NCBI GenBank assembly: GCA_021821885.1
Contig: JAKARO010000002.1
Location: forward strand, 1-64,000
Length of the DNA stretch: 64,000 nucleotides
Direction of reading: 5' to 3'
Source: Pseudomonadota bacterium
GTDB lineage: Bacteria > Pseudomonadota > Gammaproteobacteria > Acidithiobacillales > Acidithiobacillaceae
Below are positions 17,758 to 26,731 of the stretch, piece after piece (the stretch's first letter is position 1; the number at the start of each line of letters is the position of its first letter). The notes beneath the pieces are model-generated. The model was not told where the DNA came from and did not search any database. It was given only the letters and a program-made list of their open reading frames with translations. The position numbers and the translations under genes were made by a program.

Positions 17758-18558
17758 GAGGCCAAGCTCATCCGGCACATCTTCCAGCGCTTCGTCGAAC
17801 TCGGCTCCAGCACCGCGCTGATCAAGGAACTGAAACTGGACGGCGTGACGTCCAAGGCGTGGACCACGCAGGACGGCAAGACCCGAGAAGGCAAGCCGAT
17901 CGACAAGGGGCTGATCTACAAGCTGCTCAACAACCGGACCTATCTGGGCGAACTGCGCCACAAAGAGCAGTGGTACCAGGCAGAGCATCCGCCCATCATC
18001 GACCGCGAGCTGTGGGATCAGGTGCACGCCATCCTTGCCACCAACGGTCGAGTACGCGGGAACGCCACCCGGGCGACAGTGCCGTACCTGCTCAAGGGCA
18101 TCGTGTTTGGCAACGATGGTCGCGCCTTGTCGCCGTTTCACACCACCAAGAAGAACGGCCGGCGCTACCGCTACTACGTGCCATAGCGCGAGAACAAGGA
18201 ACACGCGGGCGTGTCCGGGCTGCCGCGACTTCCAGCCGCTGAACTCGAATCCGCCTTTCTGGACCAGCTGCGCTTGATCCTGCGATCGCCGGCTCTCTTG
18301 GGCGATGTCCTGCCGCGCGCCATCGAACTGGACCCCAGCCTCGACGAGGCCAAGGTCACGGTGGCCATGACACGGCTCGACAGCATTTGGGAGCGACCAT
18401 TTCCGGCCGAGCAGACGTGCATCGTCAAGTTGCTGGTCGAGAAGGTGATCGTCTCGCCCACCGATCTCGAGGTCCGACTGCGACCGAACGGCATCGAGCG
18501 GCTGGTGCTCGAGTTGCGGCCTGAGTCAGCCAAGGAAGCAGCGGAGGTGGCAGCATGA
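17758..18558 (+). pseudogene. Large serine recombinase, C-terminal part with internal stop
   Basis: One frame reads the Recombinase domain (AKLIRHIFQRFVELGSSTAL, LIYKLLNNRTYLGELRHKEQ) and the start of the zinc-ribbon region (YLLKGIVFGNDG), then meets a TAG at 18184-18186. It continues in the same frame (RENKEHAGVSGLPRLPAAEL) to the stop at 18558. The N-terminal resolvase domain with the catalytic Ser is absent. The gene is therefore both truncated and interrupted. The final codons overlap the next gene's ATG (ATGA). It probably once mobilised this segment. Confidence 0.85.
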
Positions 18559-19022
18559 ATGAGGTGCGCATCGAAAAGACTGGCCAGCAGGATGTGGTCA
18601 GCACCAGCGATGGTCGGCTGACCCTGTCCGTGCCGATCCAGATCAAGCGGCGTGGCGGTCGCAAGGTGGTGAGACTTCCTGACGGCAATACCTTGAAGCC
18701 CAGGCCCACCAACGACAAACCGACGCCCATTCAAATGGCGCTGGCGCGTGGTCACCGCTGGTTGGCGATGCTGGAGTCCGGGGAAGCAGAAAACCTGACG
18801 GAGGTTGCCGAGCGCGAGAGTATGGATCGGGCTTACGTGAGCCGGATGGTTAACCTCACGACGCTGGCGCCGGACATCGTGGCCGCCATTCTCGACGAAA
18901 CGCTGCCGTCAGAGGTGACGCTATTTGATCTCGCATCCGGCACGCCGCTCCTGTGGGATGAGCAGCGGGCGCAGATTCAGTCCGTGTGCCGTGTTGTCAG
19001 TCTCGCCGAGCCAGACGATTAA
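18555..19022 (+). CDS. ParB/KorB-like HTH protein accompanying the recombinase
   Basis: The protein has 155 residues. Its ATG overlaps the recombinase stop by 4 bases, so it was co-translated with it. Residues 1-50 are basic with short beta-like segments (LTLSVPIQIKRRGGRKVV). Residues 60-115 resemble the ParB/KorB helix-turn-helix (NLTEVAERESMDRAYVSRMV, LAPDIVAAIL). Small proteins like this are often found directly after large serine recombinases. The role is probably DNA binding in excision or regulation, which is inference. The 3' end overlaps the end of the convergent abiEii-like gene by 26 bases. Confidence 0.7.
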   Translation: MNEVRIEKTGQQDVVSTSDGRLTLSVPIQIKRRGGRKVVRLPDGNTLKPRPTNDKPTPIQMALARGHRWLAMLESGEAENLTEVAERESMDRAYVSRMVNLTTLAPDIVAAILDETLPSEVTLFDLASGTPLLWDEQRAQIQSVCRVVSLAEPDD

Positions 19023-20025
19023 TCTCGTCTTGAATCGCTGCGCAGCTCGCCATCACGGTGTCAAAGGTGGGTTGTTCAAAAGCCAGCAGTCCATCTTCCA
19101 GCATGGCTGCGTAGTCCTTCGCCAGCGCGCCCAGTGACGGCCCCTGCGGGATCAACCGGAGATCCCCCGAAGTCGCTTGGAAATAATCGACCTTGCCGCC
19201 GTCGACATCTTTCTCAGCGAAGAACATGGACTTGTGTTCGGCCACTTGCCGCGCCAGCTCGTGATCGCTGGCCGCTGAATCGAAGTGCGTCGTTTTGGCC
19301 AAAGCGGCGAGGTCATACCAGTGGCGTGAATAGCGATCTCCTCGCAGCCGCCCTTGCAGGCAGTACACGTGAGCCGCCGTCGCCTTCTCCCAAAAGGTAC
19401 GCTCTGCCGTCATTACCAAGGGCTGCGCTGTCGGAAATCTCACCCCTTCAATCAGCGGGGCGATGTCACAGGCCACGTGATGTCGCCGATGGGGTTCACC
19501 GGTGGCTCGCGCACCAAACTCCAACTGGATCGTGGCTGCGGCGTAACCTGTTCCCTTCTTGGTCGCCGGATAAGTGATGATGAGCTTGTCACTGTCGTTG
19601 CCGGCCAAGCTCAGCTCGGCTTGCAGTCCGCTGGCCACCAACGCCTGCTCGATGACGGGTTGGACAGTTTGTTCGATCCAGTGCGGCAAGCGGCTGCGTA
19701 CCGCACTGGTGATCTTTTTCTCCTGGCTCGCTGACGCCGGGATAGGATTGCCATCGCGCAACAGATCTGGCACCAGCTCGCGGATGTCGTAAGTCAGATC
19801 AATGTCTTCAGAGAAGCGGTCAATGACCTTGTACACCTTGGACAGTGACGTGCCGCCCTTGAAGGTCAGGCTATCGCCCAGCGGTGAGTCGTAGATTGCG
19901 GACAAGGCCCAGACGACCCAAATGTCTTTTTCCAGCAGGTGTGCTGGCCTGCCACTCCGACCTGCGGCCACCTCAAGGGCTTCGGACTGGTCAGCGGAAC
20001 TGAGTTCAAACCAGGATTCAGGCAT
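18997..20025 (-). CDS. AbiEii/AbiGii-type nucleotidyltransferase toxin
   Basis: The protein has 342 residues. The nucleotidyltransferase signature KGGTSLSKVY, followed by RFSEDIDLTYD, carries the metal-binding Asp pair near residue 75. Members of this family are the toxin part of AbiE systems, type IV toxin-antitoxin pairs that can stop phage growth. The gene starts inside the end of the upstream antitoxin gene (8-base overlap), a typical AbiE arrangement. It is intact, unlike the recombinase beside it. Confidence 0.88.
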   Translation of the reverse strand: MPESWFELSSADQSEALEVAAGRSGRPAHLLEKDIWVVWALSAIYDSPLGDSLTFKGGTSLSKVYKVIDRFSEDIDLTYDIRELVPDLLRDGNPIPASASQEKKITSAVRSRLPHWIEQTVQPVIEQALVASGLQAELSLAGNDSDKLIITYPATKKGTGYAAATIQLEFGARATGEPHRRHHVACDIAPLIEGVRFPTAQPLVMTAERTFWEKATAAHVYCLQGRLRGDRYSRHWYDLAALAKTTHFDSAASDHELARQVAEHKSMFFAEKDVDGGKVDYFQATSGDLRLIPQGPSLGALAKDYAAMLEDGLLAFEQPTFDTVMASCAAIQDEINRLARRD

Positions 20026-20614
20026 GTTCGCTGACCTCGCTCACCGCGCGCGCCATCCAACTGGGCAGGACGGCTCGGGCAGAGCGCATCGCAGCCCATT
20101 CCGCTGGTGGCAATTTGGTGTGAAGCATCTTCAGTGCCGAGGATGCTTGCTCCGGCCCCAGCCAGGAAAGGGCACGGATCGCCATGCCGGCCGGACGCGC
20201 ACCCAGAACCAGCTGCCACCGATTGCCATGCTTGAGTTCAACGGTTCGGTTACCGAGCTGCAATTTGCGTGAGCGCCCCGAGGTCAGGAATACCTCACGG
20301 GTCGGCACCTGGGTGGTCAAACCCAGTGCGTTGGCTTCGGTGGCTCCGTTGGCAACGATCACCTCGCCGCTGGCCGACTCGATGGCCTTGACCACGGCTT
20401 CGGTCGAAGGGGGGCGCGCACCAAAGCGGCTGATCACCGGTGTTGCGTAGGCGCCTCGCCCAACGCGCATCAGCTTGCCTTCGCGTGTCAAACGGGTGAG
20501 GGTCTGATCCACCGCCGCTCTGGAGGCCAGGTGCAGGAACTCTTTGGCCGACAGCAAGCCGCCTTCGGGCAAGGCTTGTGCAGCAGACAAGATGGTTTCA
20601 GCAAGATGGCTCAT
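20018..20614 (-). CDS. AbiEi-like antitoxin / DUF6088 protein
   Basis: The protein has 198 residues. The N-terminal winged-helix part (LLSAKEFLHLASRAAVDQTL, then LMRVGRGAYATP) is typical of AbiEi and DUF6088 proteins, followed by a domain with VIVANGATEANALGL and VFLTSGRSRKLQLGN. In AbiE systems this protein neutralises the toxin indirectly and represses its own operon through inverted repeats. A perfect inverted repeat lies just upstream of the start. First gene of the pair, overlapping the toxin gene by 8 bases. Confidence 0.85.
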   Translation of the reverse strand: MSHLAETILSAAQALPEGGLLSAKEFLHLASRAAVDQTLTRLTREGKLMRVGRGAYATPVISRFGARPPSTEAVVKAIESASGEVIVANGATEANALGLTTQVPTREVFLTSGRSRKLQLGNRTVELKHGNRWQLVLGARPAGMAIRALSWLGPEQASSALKMLHTKLPPAEWAAMRSARAVLPSWMARAVSEVSEHA

Positions 20615-20625
20615 GGTCAGACTCC

Positions 20626-20659
20626 GTTTGTCAGAAGTGTATATCTACTTCTGACAAAC
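20626..20659 (-). promoter_or_regulatory. Operator of the AbiE-type operon (13-bp perfect inverted repeat)
   Basis: GTTTGTCAGAAGT (20626-20638) and ACTTCTGACAAAC (20647-20659) are exact reverse complements with an 8-base spacer that contains TATA. The repeat ends 12 bases before the antitoxin ATG, so a bound dimer would cover the promoter or the start site. AbiEi antitoxins are known to autorepress through inverted repeats in this position. Confidence 0.8.
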
Positions 20660-20951
20660 TGCAAACAACAGGTGAGTGCATGGCGGTGCTGGCCAAGGCC
20701 GAAATCACTGATTGCTTACCGATGCCAAAAAACAACCGTTTGATCAATCAACGCACAAGCTGTTGATTTACATAGGTTGCCTGCGTGTCGCCTGCGGACT
20801 TCGGGCAGTTTTGAGCCGGACAGAAAGGAGAGAGGAATGGCCCGGAGAGAGTGCCATGTGGCCAGACGTGGGCAGCAGGCCTGACTGTCGAAGTCCGCAA
20901 ACCTACTCAGCGTTCCGCGCGTGTTCGCGGGGTCTGGCGGGAGCACATAAG
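20660..20951. other. Intergenic between AbiE operon and tmRNA terminator
   Basis: No gene is supported. An 11-bp inverted repeat TGCGGACTTCG / CGAAGTCCGCA lies at 20793-20803 and 20889-20899, 85 bases apart. A 7-bp pair (AATCAAC/GTTGATT) occurs near 20745-20768. This is the junction side next to ssrA and may hold an attachment-site remnant, but I found no matching repeat at the other side. Confidence 0.4.
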
Positions 20952-20983
20952 AAAAAACCCCAACCGAGAGAGGTTGGGGTTTG
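20952..20983 (-). terminator. Terminator of tmRNA
   Basis: On the minus strand AAACCCCAACC and GGTTGGGGTTT form an 11-bp stem around a short loop, followed by a T run. It lies 5 bases after the CCA end of tmRNA. The stem is also flanked by A residues on the plus side, so it may work in both directions. Confidence 0.9.
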
Positions 20984-20988
20984 AATAT

Positions 20989-21353
20989 TGGTGGAGGCGG
21001 CGGGAATTGAACCCGCGTCCGCAAGACCTAGACCACCGGTTCTACATGCGTAGTTTGTCTTTCGGTTTTAACCCTGGCGGCTTCCGACAAACAGGATGCT
21101 GCCTTGGCGAGCCAGCTTTGATTTTATGCACATCCCACCGGCCAGAATGTACACGATTCCGCGTAAGTCGACCCCCCGCAGGCCTTGCGGCCACCGGACC
21201 CGCGGACAACCCCGGGCGGAGGGCTCACTGCCTAAGCAGCGAGGGCGTAATTGCTGTCGTTGGCAATTATAGATTTGCGACTGGTTTTAAGAGCGAACCG
21301 CAGCTCTGCATGCACCGCTAGCTTCGCGACCTGCGTCGAAGCCGGTCGCCCCC
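20989..21353 (-). ncRNA. ssrA: tmRNA
   Basis: The 5' end reads GGGGGCGACCGGCTTCGACG. The 3' end is tRNA-like, with GGTTCAATTCCCGCC and an encoded CCA. The tag frame reads ANDSNYALAA followed by TAG, at about 21240-21273. Total 365 bases, a normal one-piece tmRNA. It rescues stalled ribosomes with SmpB, which is not in this window. It lies 72 bases downstream of mutS on the same strand, and the foreign AbiE segment lies beyond its 3' end. Confidence 0.97.
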
Positions 21354-21425
21354 TTCATAACAATGAGACTGCAGCGTAACTGTAAAGTTCCAGGAGAAAA
21401 CAGAAAAACCGCACGTTTCCCCAGG

Positions 21426-23978
21426 CTACTGCTGTCTGACCAGTTCCCGGAGTTCATAGAGTATATCCAGAGCCTTTCTGGGTGTACAGCGGTCCGGGTC
21501 GGTTTTTTCCAGAAGGGCAAGGGCGGGATGGTGAAAGGGGGGGCAAAACAGGGGCATCTGGGCTTGAGGTTTCCCTGTGCCGGATGGTGCCGGTGCCGGG
21601 CTCTCGAGTTCGGCGAGCCGCTGGTGGGCGCGGTCCAGTACAGGGTCCGGAAGACCTGCCAGGCGGGCAACCGCCAGGCCATAGCTCCGTGTGGCAGGTC
21701 CATCTTCCACGTGGTGGAGGAAGAGCACCTGGTCGCCTTCGGCGAGGGCGTCGAGATGCACGTTGTGCATGCGGGGATGTGCGAGTTCCGTGAGTTCGAA
21801 ATAGTGTGTGGCAAAAAGCGTGAGGCTTCCCAGCTCTGCCAGATGTTCTGCACAGGCCCAGGCGATGGCCAGTCCGTCAAAAGTGGCAGTCCCCCGACCA
21901 ATTTCGTCCAGTATGATCAGGCTCTCATGTGTAGCCAGATTGAGAATGCGTGCTGCTTCCTGCATTTCCACCATGAAGGTGGAACGGCCGCCGGCCAGAT
22001 CGTCCGCAGCACCAATTCGGGTAAAAATCTGGTCCACGGAACCAATTTCGGCCCTGGTGGCTGGTACCCAGGAGCCAATGTGGGCGAGGTACACGATAAT
22101 TGCCGTCTGCCGCATGTAGGTGGATTTCCCGCCCATGTTGGGTCCGGTAATGACCAGCATGCGCCTGTTCCGGTCCAGATGCAGGCTGTTGGGAACAAAG
22201 CGGGCCCCCATTTCCTGCTCTACCAGCGGGTGACGGCCGGCCTCGATCCACACCCCGGGTTTGCCAGTGAATTCCGGGGCCGACCAGTTCAGGGTAACGG
22301 CCCGTTCCGCGAGGTTGGCCAGGACATCCAGTTGCGCGACCCGTGCGACTGTATCCTGCAGGAATTCCATGTCCAGATGGATTGTTTCGAGCAGGCTGGC
22401 AAAAAGCTGTTTTTCCCGTGCCAGGGCGCGGCTTTCTGCGGACAGGACCTGGTCTTCAATGGTCTTGAGTTCCTCACTGGTGTAGCGCTCGGCATGCCGG
22501 GTACTCTGCCTGCGACGGTAGCCGTCCGGAAGCGGGCCATCGTGGCTGCGGGGAATTTCCAGAAAAAAGCCATGAACCCGGTTGAACTGTACCCGCAGCT
22601 GGGAAATGCCGCTGCGCTCGCGTTCCCGCTTTTCCAGGTCCTGCAGGATGCCCTGGACATTTTTTTCCAGATCCCGCAATCCGTCGAGTTCCATGTCATA
22701 ACCCTGCCGGATATAGTGGCCATCCCGGAGAGTAGGGGGTAATTCCTCCGCAATCGCCCGCTCCAGAAGGAGCCGGAGCGCCGAAAAATTCTCCATCCGG
22801 TTCGGGAAGCGTTCCAGCAGTCCCGGTTCGCCCATTGAGGCTAACACCTCCTGCAGGCCGGGCATGGCCTGCAGAAAATCCCGAAGCTGTCCCAGATCCC
22901 GTGGTACGGCCGACTTTAGGGCTATGCGGGTGAGAACCCGTTCTGTATCTGCAAGTCCCCGGAGCGCATTCCGGAGCCTCCGGTATCGCCCTGCTTCGGC
23001 CAGCACCCGGACGTCACGCTGCCGCTGCTCGAGGAGGGGTCCCTGGCGCAGGGGACGCAGAAGCCAGCGGCGAAGCAGGCGGGCGCCCATGGCTGTCTGG
23101 CACTGCTGCAGCAGCCGCCACAGGCTGGGCCCGTTTTCTTCCTCCCGGGATTTCAGGATTTCCAGCGCCTGCATGGCCCCGGCATCTACACCAAGATGCT
23201 CCGAGTCCCGTTCCACGGAAATGCGCCGTACATGCTCCAGTGGAACTTTCAGCCGGGATTCGGCGTAGTCCAGCAGAGCTGCCGCAGCCCGAAGGGCATG
23301 GGGATGGGATTCGCATCCAAATCCGCGCAGGCGGCTGCCGAAATACCGTTCCAGGATTCGTCCGGCAAAGGCGCTGCTAAAATTCTGTGCGGGCTGGACC
23401 TGCAGCCGGTCTTCGGGGATCCTGCAGGGAAGGAATTCCCTGGTGGCTGTCACCAGTTCGGCGGGTGCCAGCCGGTGCAGGATGTCTCCCAGCTGCCCGG
23501 CGCCAGTGTCCCGGATGTGGAGATGGCCTGCCGAGACGGACAGCGTTGCCAGCCCCCAGACCTCCTGTCCGCCAGCGCAGATGGCGGCGATGACCGGTTC
23601 GCTTTCCGCCTCAAGGAGGGAGGCATCCACAAGGGTCCCGGGGGTGACGACGCGGGTGACTGTCCGTTCCACGGGACCTTTCCCTGCCACTGGATCCCCC
23701 ACCTGTTCGGCTATGGCGACCCGCTCTCCGGCACGCACGAGTTTGGCCAGGTAATTTTCTGCACTGTGGACAGGCACACCGGCCATGGGGATGGGCTTGC
23801 CGCCACTCTGTCCCCTTGCCGTGAGCGCAATCCCCAGAAGGGGAGCCGCCCGCTCGGCATCGGCATAGAAAAGCTCATAGAAGTCGCCCATCCGGAAGAA
23901 AAGGAGGGCATCAGGATTTTGCGCCTTCAGCTCAAGGTACTGCCGGATGACAGGCGTATGCTGTGGGTTGGAAGCCAT
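21426..23978 (-). CDS. mutS: DNA mismatch repair protein MutS
   Basis: From [18 protein letters not shown] the protein has 850 residues (an in-frame ATG 18 bases upstream is possible). The N-terminal mismatch-recognition domain has [16 protein letters not shown] with the Phe-X-Glu pair. The ATPase has Walker [14 protein letters not shown], the Walker B region [13 protein letters not shown] and [11 protein letters not shown]. It binds mismatches and recruits MutL. The ends are intact and the length is normal for MutS1. It is followed on the same strand by ssrA and preceded by the Bax-inhibitor-1 gene, 63 bases away. Confidence 0.97.
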   Translation of the reverse strand: MASNPQHTPVIRQYLELKAQNPDALLFFRMGDFYELFYADAERAAPLLGIALTARGQSGGKPIPMAGVPVHSAENYLAKLVRAGERVAIAEQVGDPVAGKGPVERTVTRVVTPGTLVDASLLEAESEPVIAAICAGGQEVWGLATLSVSAGHLHIRDTGAGQLGDILHRLAPAELVTATREFLPCRIPEDRLQVQPAQNFSSAFAGRILERYFGSRLRGFGCESHPHALRAAAALLDYAESRLKVPLEHVRRISVERDSEHLGVDAGAMQALEILKSREEENGPSLWRLLQQCQTAMGARLLRRWLLRPLRQGPLLEQRQRDVRVLAEAGRYRRLRNALRGLADTERVLTRIALKSAVPRDLGQLRDFLQAMPGLQEVLASMGEPGLLERFPNRMENFSALRLLLERAIAEELPPTLRDGHYIRQGYDMELDGLRDLEKNVQGILQDLEKRERERSGISQLRVQFNRVHGFFLEIPRSHDGPLPDGYRRRQSTRHAERYTSEELKTIEDQVLSAESRALAREKQLFASLLETIHLDMEFLQDTVARVAQLDVLANLAERAVTLNWSAPEFTGKPGVWIEAGRHPLVEQEMGARFVPNSLHLDRNRRMLVITGPNMGGKSTYMRQTAIIVYLAHIGSWVPATRAEIGSVDQIFTRIGAADDLAGGRSTFMVEMQEAARILNLATHESLIILDEIGRGTATFDGLAIAWACAEHLAELGSLTLFATHYFELTELAHPRMHNVHLDALAEGDQVLFLHHVEDGPATRSYGLAVARLAGLPDPVLDRAHQRLAELESPAPAPSGTGKPQAQMPLFCPPFHHPALALLEKTDPDRCTPRKALDILYELRELVRQQ

Positions 23979-24041
23979 GGGCCTAGTGTAACCCATAGTT
24001 GGGGCACCGGGGCAGGTGGCATGCCCCGGCAGGAAGGTGGA

Positions 24042-24746
24042 CTATTCCCGGCTGGTACCGCCAAAAATCTGCAGCAGGGCCATGAACAGGTTGATGATGT
24101 CCAGGTACAGTCCTACCACCAGCAGGACCGGTTCCTGTATGCCACCACGGACCATGCGCTGGGTGTCAAAAATGATCAGGCCACTGAAGACAAGAACCAG
24201 AACACCGGCAATGGCCAGCTGCAGGGCGGGGAGATGCAGGAGAAACATGTTCAGCAGGGAAACACCGATGGCGAGGAGCAGTCCGGTCAGGAGAAATCCT
24301 GCCATGCTGCTGAAGTCGCGCCGGGTAGTCATGGCATAGGCAGACAGGCCGACGAACATGAAGGCCGTGGCTCCAAGCGCCTCGGCCAGAATCTGGGCTC
24401 CGTTGGGCATCCGCAGGTACATTTCGATCGCCGGCCCCATCATCATCCCCATACCAGCCGAGAAGGCAAATACCAGGGGGACGGCAAATGGACTCCGGTG
24501 TGCTCCCGTGTACTGGACCGCGAAGAGGAGGACGAAAGCCCCGATCATGATCAGGAAAGGGTGCTGGTAGGCAAACGGTGAGGTCATTCCGTATACCGCC
24601 GCCAGGGCAGACACCACCAGGGTGGCCGCGAGCAGCGCATAGGTTTTTCCGAGCACCGCCCCAAGGCCCAGACTGCGCCCCTGCGGTGGAGTGTTCCAGG
24701 GGCGCATGCCCTCGGGAAACTGGTAAGGATTCTGGTCGTTGTTCAT
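24042..24746 (-). CDS. Bax inhibitor-1 / YccA-family membrane protein
   Basis: The protein has 234 residues with seven hydrophobic segments from residue 32 to the end. The N-terminus is hydrophilic and Pro/Asn-rich. The Asp pair and the pattern LVLVFSGLIIFDTQRMVRGG near residues 170-195, followed by LYLDIINLFMALLQIFG, are typical of the BI-1 (UPF0005) family. Bacterial members are pH-sensitive calcium-leak channels or FtsH-associated proteins. Which role applies here is unknown. Confidence 0.88.
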   Translation of the reverse strand: MNNDQNPYQFPEGMRPWNTPPQGRSLGLGAVLGKTYALLAATLVVSALAAVYGMTSPFAYQHPFLIMIGAFVLLFAVQYTGAHRSPFAVPLVFAFSAGMGMMMGPAIEMYLRMPNGAQILAEALGATAFMFVGLSAYAMTTRRDFSSMAGFLLTGLLLAIGVSLLNMFLLHLPALQLAIAGVLVLVFSGLIIFDTQRMVRGGIQEPVLLVVGLYLDIINLFMALLQIFGGTSRE

Positions 24747-24976
24747 CAGGCACTCCCGCGTTCAGGCGTGTAGTCGCAATAGTAATATGCGGCCCGTCCG
24801 CGATGGTTGCAAGGGCCAACGGGGGAAAAGGCTGCAGGAAATTGGACTTCCGGAGCGCTTCCTGGTTCCGTCGGCCGCCTCTTCTTTGTGCTACCGGCTC
24901 CTGGTCGGGATCTGGCATGATTGCTCATGGACGGCTGTCCATATACCCTGTGCCCTCCAGGGCAGGAGAATCTGTA

Positions 24977-25639
24977 ATGACGGTACTGATTTTTGATACG
25001 GAAACAACGGGTAAACAGGCACCCGAACTGATCGAGGCCGCCTGGCTGCGGGTCCGGGACCTGCGCGGCCTTGAGGTGGAGGAGCAGTTTGTCCAGAGAT
25101 ACCGGCCCGGCAAGCCCATTGAGCTGGGCGCCCTCGCCGTGCACCACATCCTGGACGAGGATCTCCAGAACTCACCGCCGGCTTCGGAATTCAGGCTGCC
25201 CGAAAACACCGAATATCTTGTAGGCCACAGTATCGATTTTGACTGGGAAGTGATCGGCAGGCCAGATGTCCGCAGGATCTGTACCTACGCCATGAGCCGG
25301 AAGCTCTGGCCGGAGCTGGACAGCCATTCCCAGTCGGCGCTTCTCTACCATTTCAGCAAGGACCGGGTGAAGACCCGCGAAAATCTCCGGAATGCCCATT
25401 CGGCCCTGGCCGATGTGAAGTTCTGCCGGATCATTCTCAACCGGGTTCTCCTGACGGTCCGTCCCGTGTCCTGGGAAGCGCTATGGGAGTTTAGTGAGCG
25501 GGCCCGGATTCCCGACACCATGCCGTTCGGAAAATACCGGGGGGTCAAGATCGGCGATATCCCGGACGACTATCGCCGCTGGGCACTCACCAACCTGAAC
25601 GAGATGGATCCCTACCTGCGGAAGGCCCTGGAAGGCTGA
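24977..25639 (+). CDS. DEDD-type 3'-5' exonuclease with a DUF3820 tail
   Basis: The protein has 220 residues from the ATG at 24977 (GGAG 11 bases upstream). The exonuclease motif I reads LIFDTETTG, with EAAW after it. Motif II is GHSIDFDWEVI, and motif III is HSALADVKFC with His and Asp. The last 40 residues (MPFGKYRGVKIGDIPDDY) match DUF3820, often fused to exonuclease X-like proteins. It probably trims DNA or RNA 3' ends, as ExoX does in mismatch repair. It diverges from the BI-1 gene, and mutS is 1 kb away on the other strand. Confidence 0.85.
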   Translation: MTVLIFDTETTGKQAPELIEAAWLRVRDLRGLEVEEQFVQRYRPGKPIELGALAVHHILDEDLQNSPPASEFRLPENTEYLVGHSIDFDWEVIGRPDVRRICTYAMSRKLWPELDSHSQSALLYHFSKDRVKTRENLRNAHSALADVKFCRIILNRVLLTVRPVSWEALWEFSERARIPDTMPFGKYRGVKIGDIPDDYRRWALTNLNEMDPYLRKALEG

Positions 25640-25645
25640 GGGGCC

Positions 25646-26260
25646 TCAGTCCGTTCCTGCAGAGCGGGCAACCGCGAGCAGCAGGGCCTCGCCGGTTTCT
25701 CTGGCGCTGCGTCCAATGGCAATCAGGCCGTCTTCGTGTCCTGCCATGCGGATAATGCAGGGCAGGGGGGATACGGCTGCAAGCTCCCCCACTGCATGGG
25801 CCATCCCGGGAGTGCCATACCTGGCTCCGGTCGGGGTCGAAGGAATCCCGAGGGTGGCGGCATGGTGCCAGAGCTCCGGCAGATGGGCATGAAAGACAAA
25901 CTGTGCCTCACCGCGTGCCGCGTATGCGGCCGCATGGGTCATGGATTCGGAGGAAGGCATGGCCGGCCCATCCGCACGGATGCAGTTCCGGTCTATATCC
26001 CAGCCGCTGACCAGGGCATAGTGGCTAACACCCAGGTGGGCCAGCCCTCCAGTCTGGGTGGCCGTAATCCAGAAGCCCGCCGGCACGCGGCGGCTCAGGT
26101 TGCCAAACCCGATCCCCCCATAGCGCAGCGGGTCGGCGCCGACCCCACCGATGGCGACCAGCCGGTCGCGCCAGCCACCGGTTTCATCGATAAGCTCCCG
26201 CACCGGTGCCGGGCCAGGAGTCCATTCCAGCCGAAATTTGACGACCCCTTCCTGTTCCAT
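25646..26260 (-). CDS. Class II aldolase/adducin-family protein
   Basis: The protein has 204 residues. Features of the family are a Gly-rich phosphate loop (YGGIGFGNLSRRVPAGFWIT), a Glu after it in SSESMTHAAAY and a zinc site around FVFHAHLPELWHHA. The usual GNxS is kept as GNLS. The C-terminus has the family's IRMAGHEDGLIAIG. Substrate not predictable (fuculose- or methylthioribulose-type aldolases or dehydratases). It begins directly after the smr stop (ATG at 26260), so the two are coupled. Confidence 0.8.
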   Translation of the reverse strand: MEQEGVVKFRLEWTPGPAPVRELIDETGGWRDRLVAIGGVGADPLRYGGIGFGNLSRRVPAGFWITATQTGGLAHLGVSHYALVSGWDIDRNCIRADGPAMPSSESMTHAAAYAARGEAQFVFHAHLPELWHHAATLGIPSTPTGARYGTPGMAHAVGELAAVSPLPCIIRMAGHEDGLIAIGRSARETGEALLLAVARSAGTD

Positions 26261-26689
26261 CTATTTTCCTTTTGGCAATAGCCATTTCTGCAGGAGACGG
26301 TACCACAGGGGTGGCCTGGTTCCTGTCGGTTTTCCTGGTGGAGGTCGGTGACTCAGCCGTTTCACGGGTTTTCCGGCCGCCACGGGTCCGGAACGGGCCG
26401 GGTAGAGATCCACCAGGGTGGCCCCCCAGCCGCTGCGGTCTGCAGCCGTCCGGAACCGTTTTACGGCCGGTTCCTGCTCCAGGAGTGCGTGTACCGTATC
26501 CCGCAGGACCCCTCGTCCCTTGCCATGGACAATCCGGATCTGGAGTATCCCGGCGGTCTGGCACACCTGCAGGTAGTCCCGGACCAGCCCAGGAATTTCC
26601 CGGGGCTGGAAGTGGTGCAGATCCAGGATCCCGTCCAGGACCAGCGGATGGACGGCTTCCCCATTTTCAGGCGATCTGGGCGGCGTCAC
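26261..26689 (-). CDS. Smr-domain protein
   Basis: The protein has 142 residues. The Smr domain (residues 18-95) contains LDLHHFQPREI and IRIVHGKGRGVLRDTVHALL, the LDLHG- and HGxG-type motifs. It ends with a basic Pro/Arg-rich tail. Smr domains cut branched DNA or cleave RNA. Small proteins like this are stand-alone Smr endonucleases. It starts 42 bases after the large FAD/Fe-S dehydrogenase gene and runs into the aldolase gene. Confidence 0.85.
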   Translation of the reverse strand: MTPPRSPENGEAVHPLVLDGILDLHHFQPREIPGLVRDYLQVCQTAGILQIRIVHGKGRGVLRDTVHALLEQEPAVKRFRTAADRSGWGATLVDLYPARSGPVAAGKPVKRLSHRPPPGKPTGTRPPLWYRLLQKWLLPKGK

Positions 26690-26731
26690 GGAAAGTCCAC
26701 GGGCGGGGCTTGCCGGATCGGGAGCCTTCCG

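Noticed and set aside
17428-18204. Minus-strand frame of 258 codons across the recombinase remnant
   Set aside because: It mirrors the serine recombinase, which has clear family motifs, and shows no domain of its own.
21357-21386. TTTACA/TGTTAT pair before ssrA as the tmRNA promoter
   Set aside because: The -10 element would be only 3 bases from the mature 5' end, which leaves no room for a precursor. The true start is probably further upstream.
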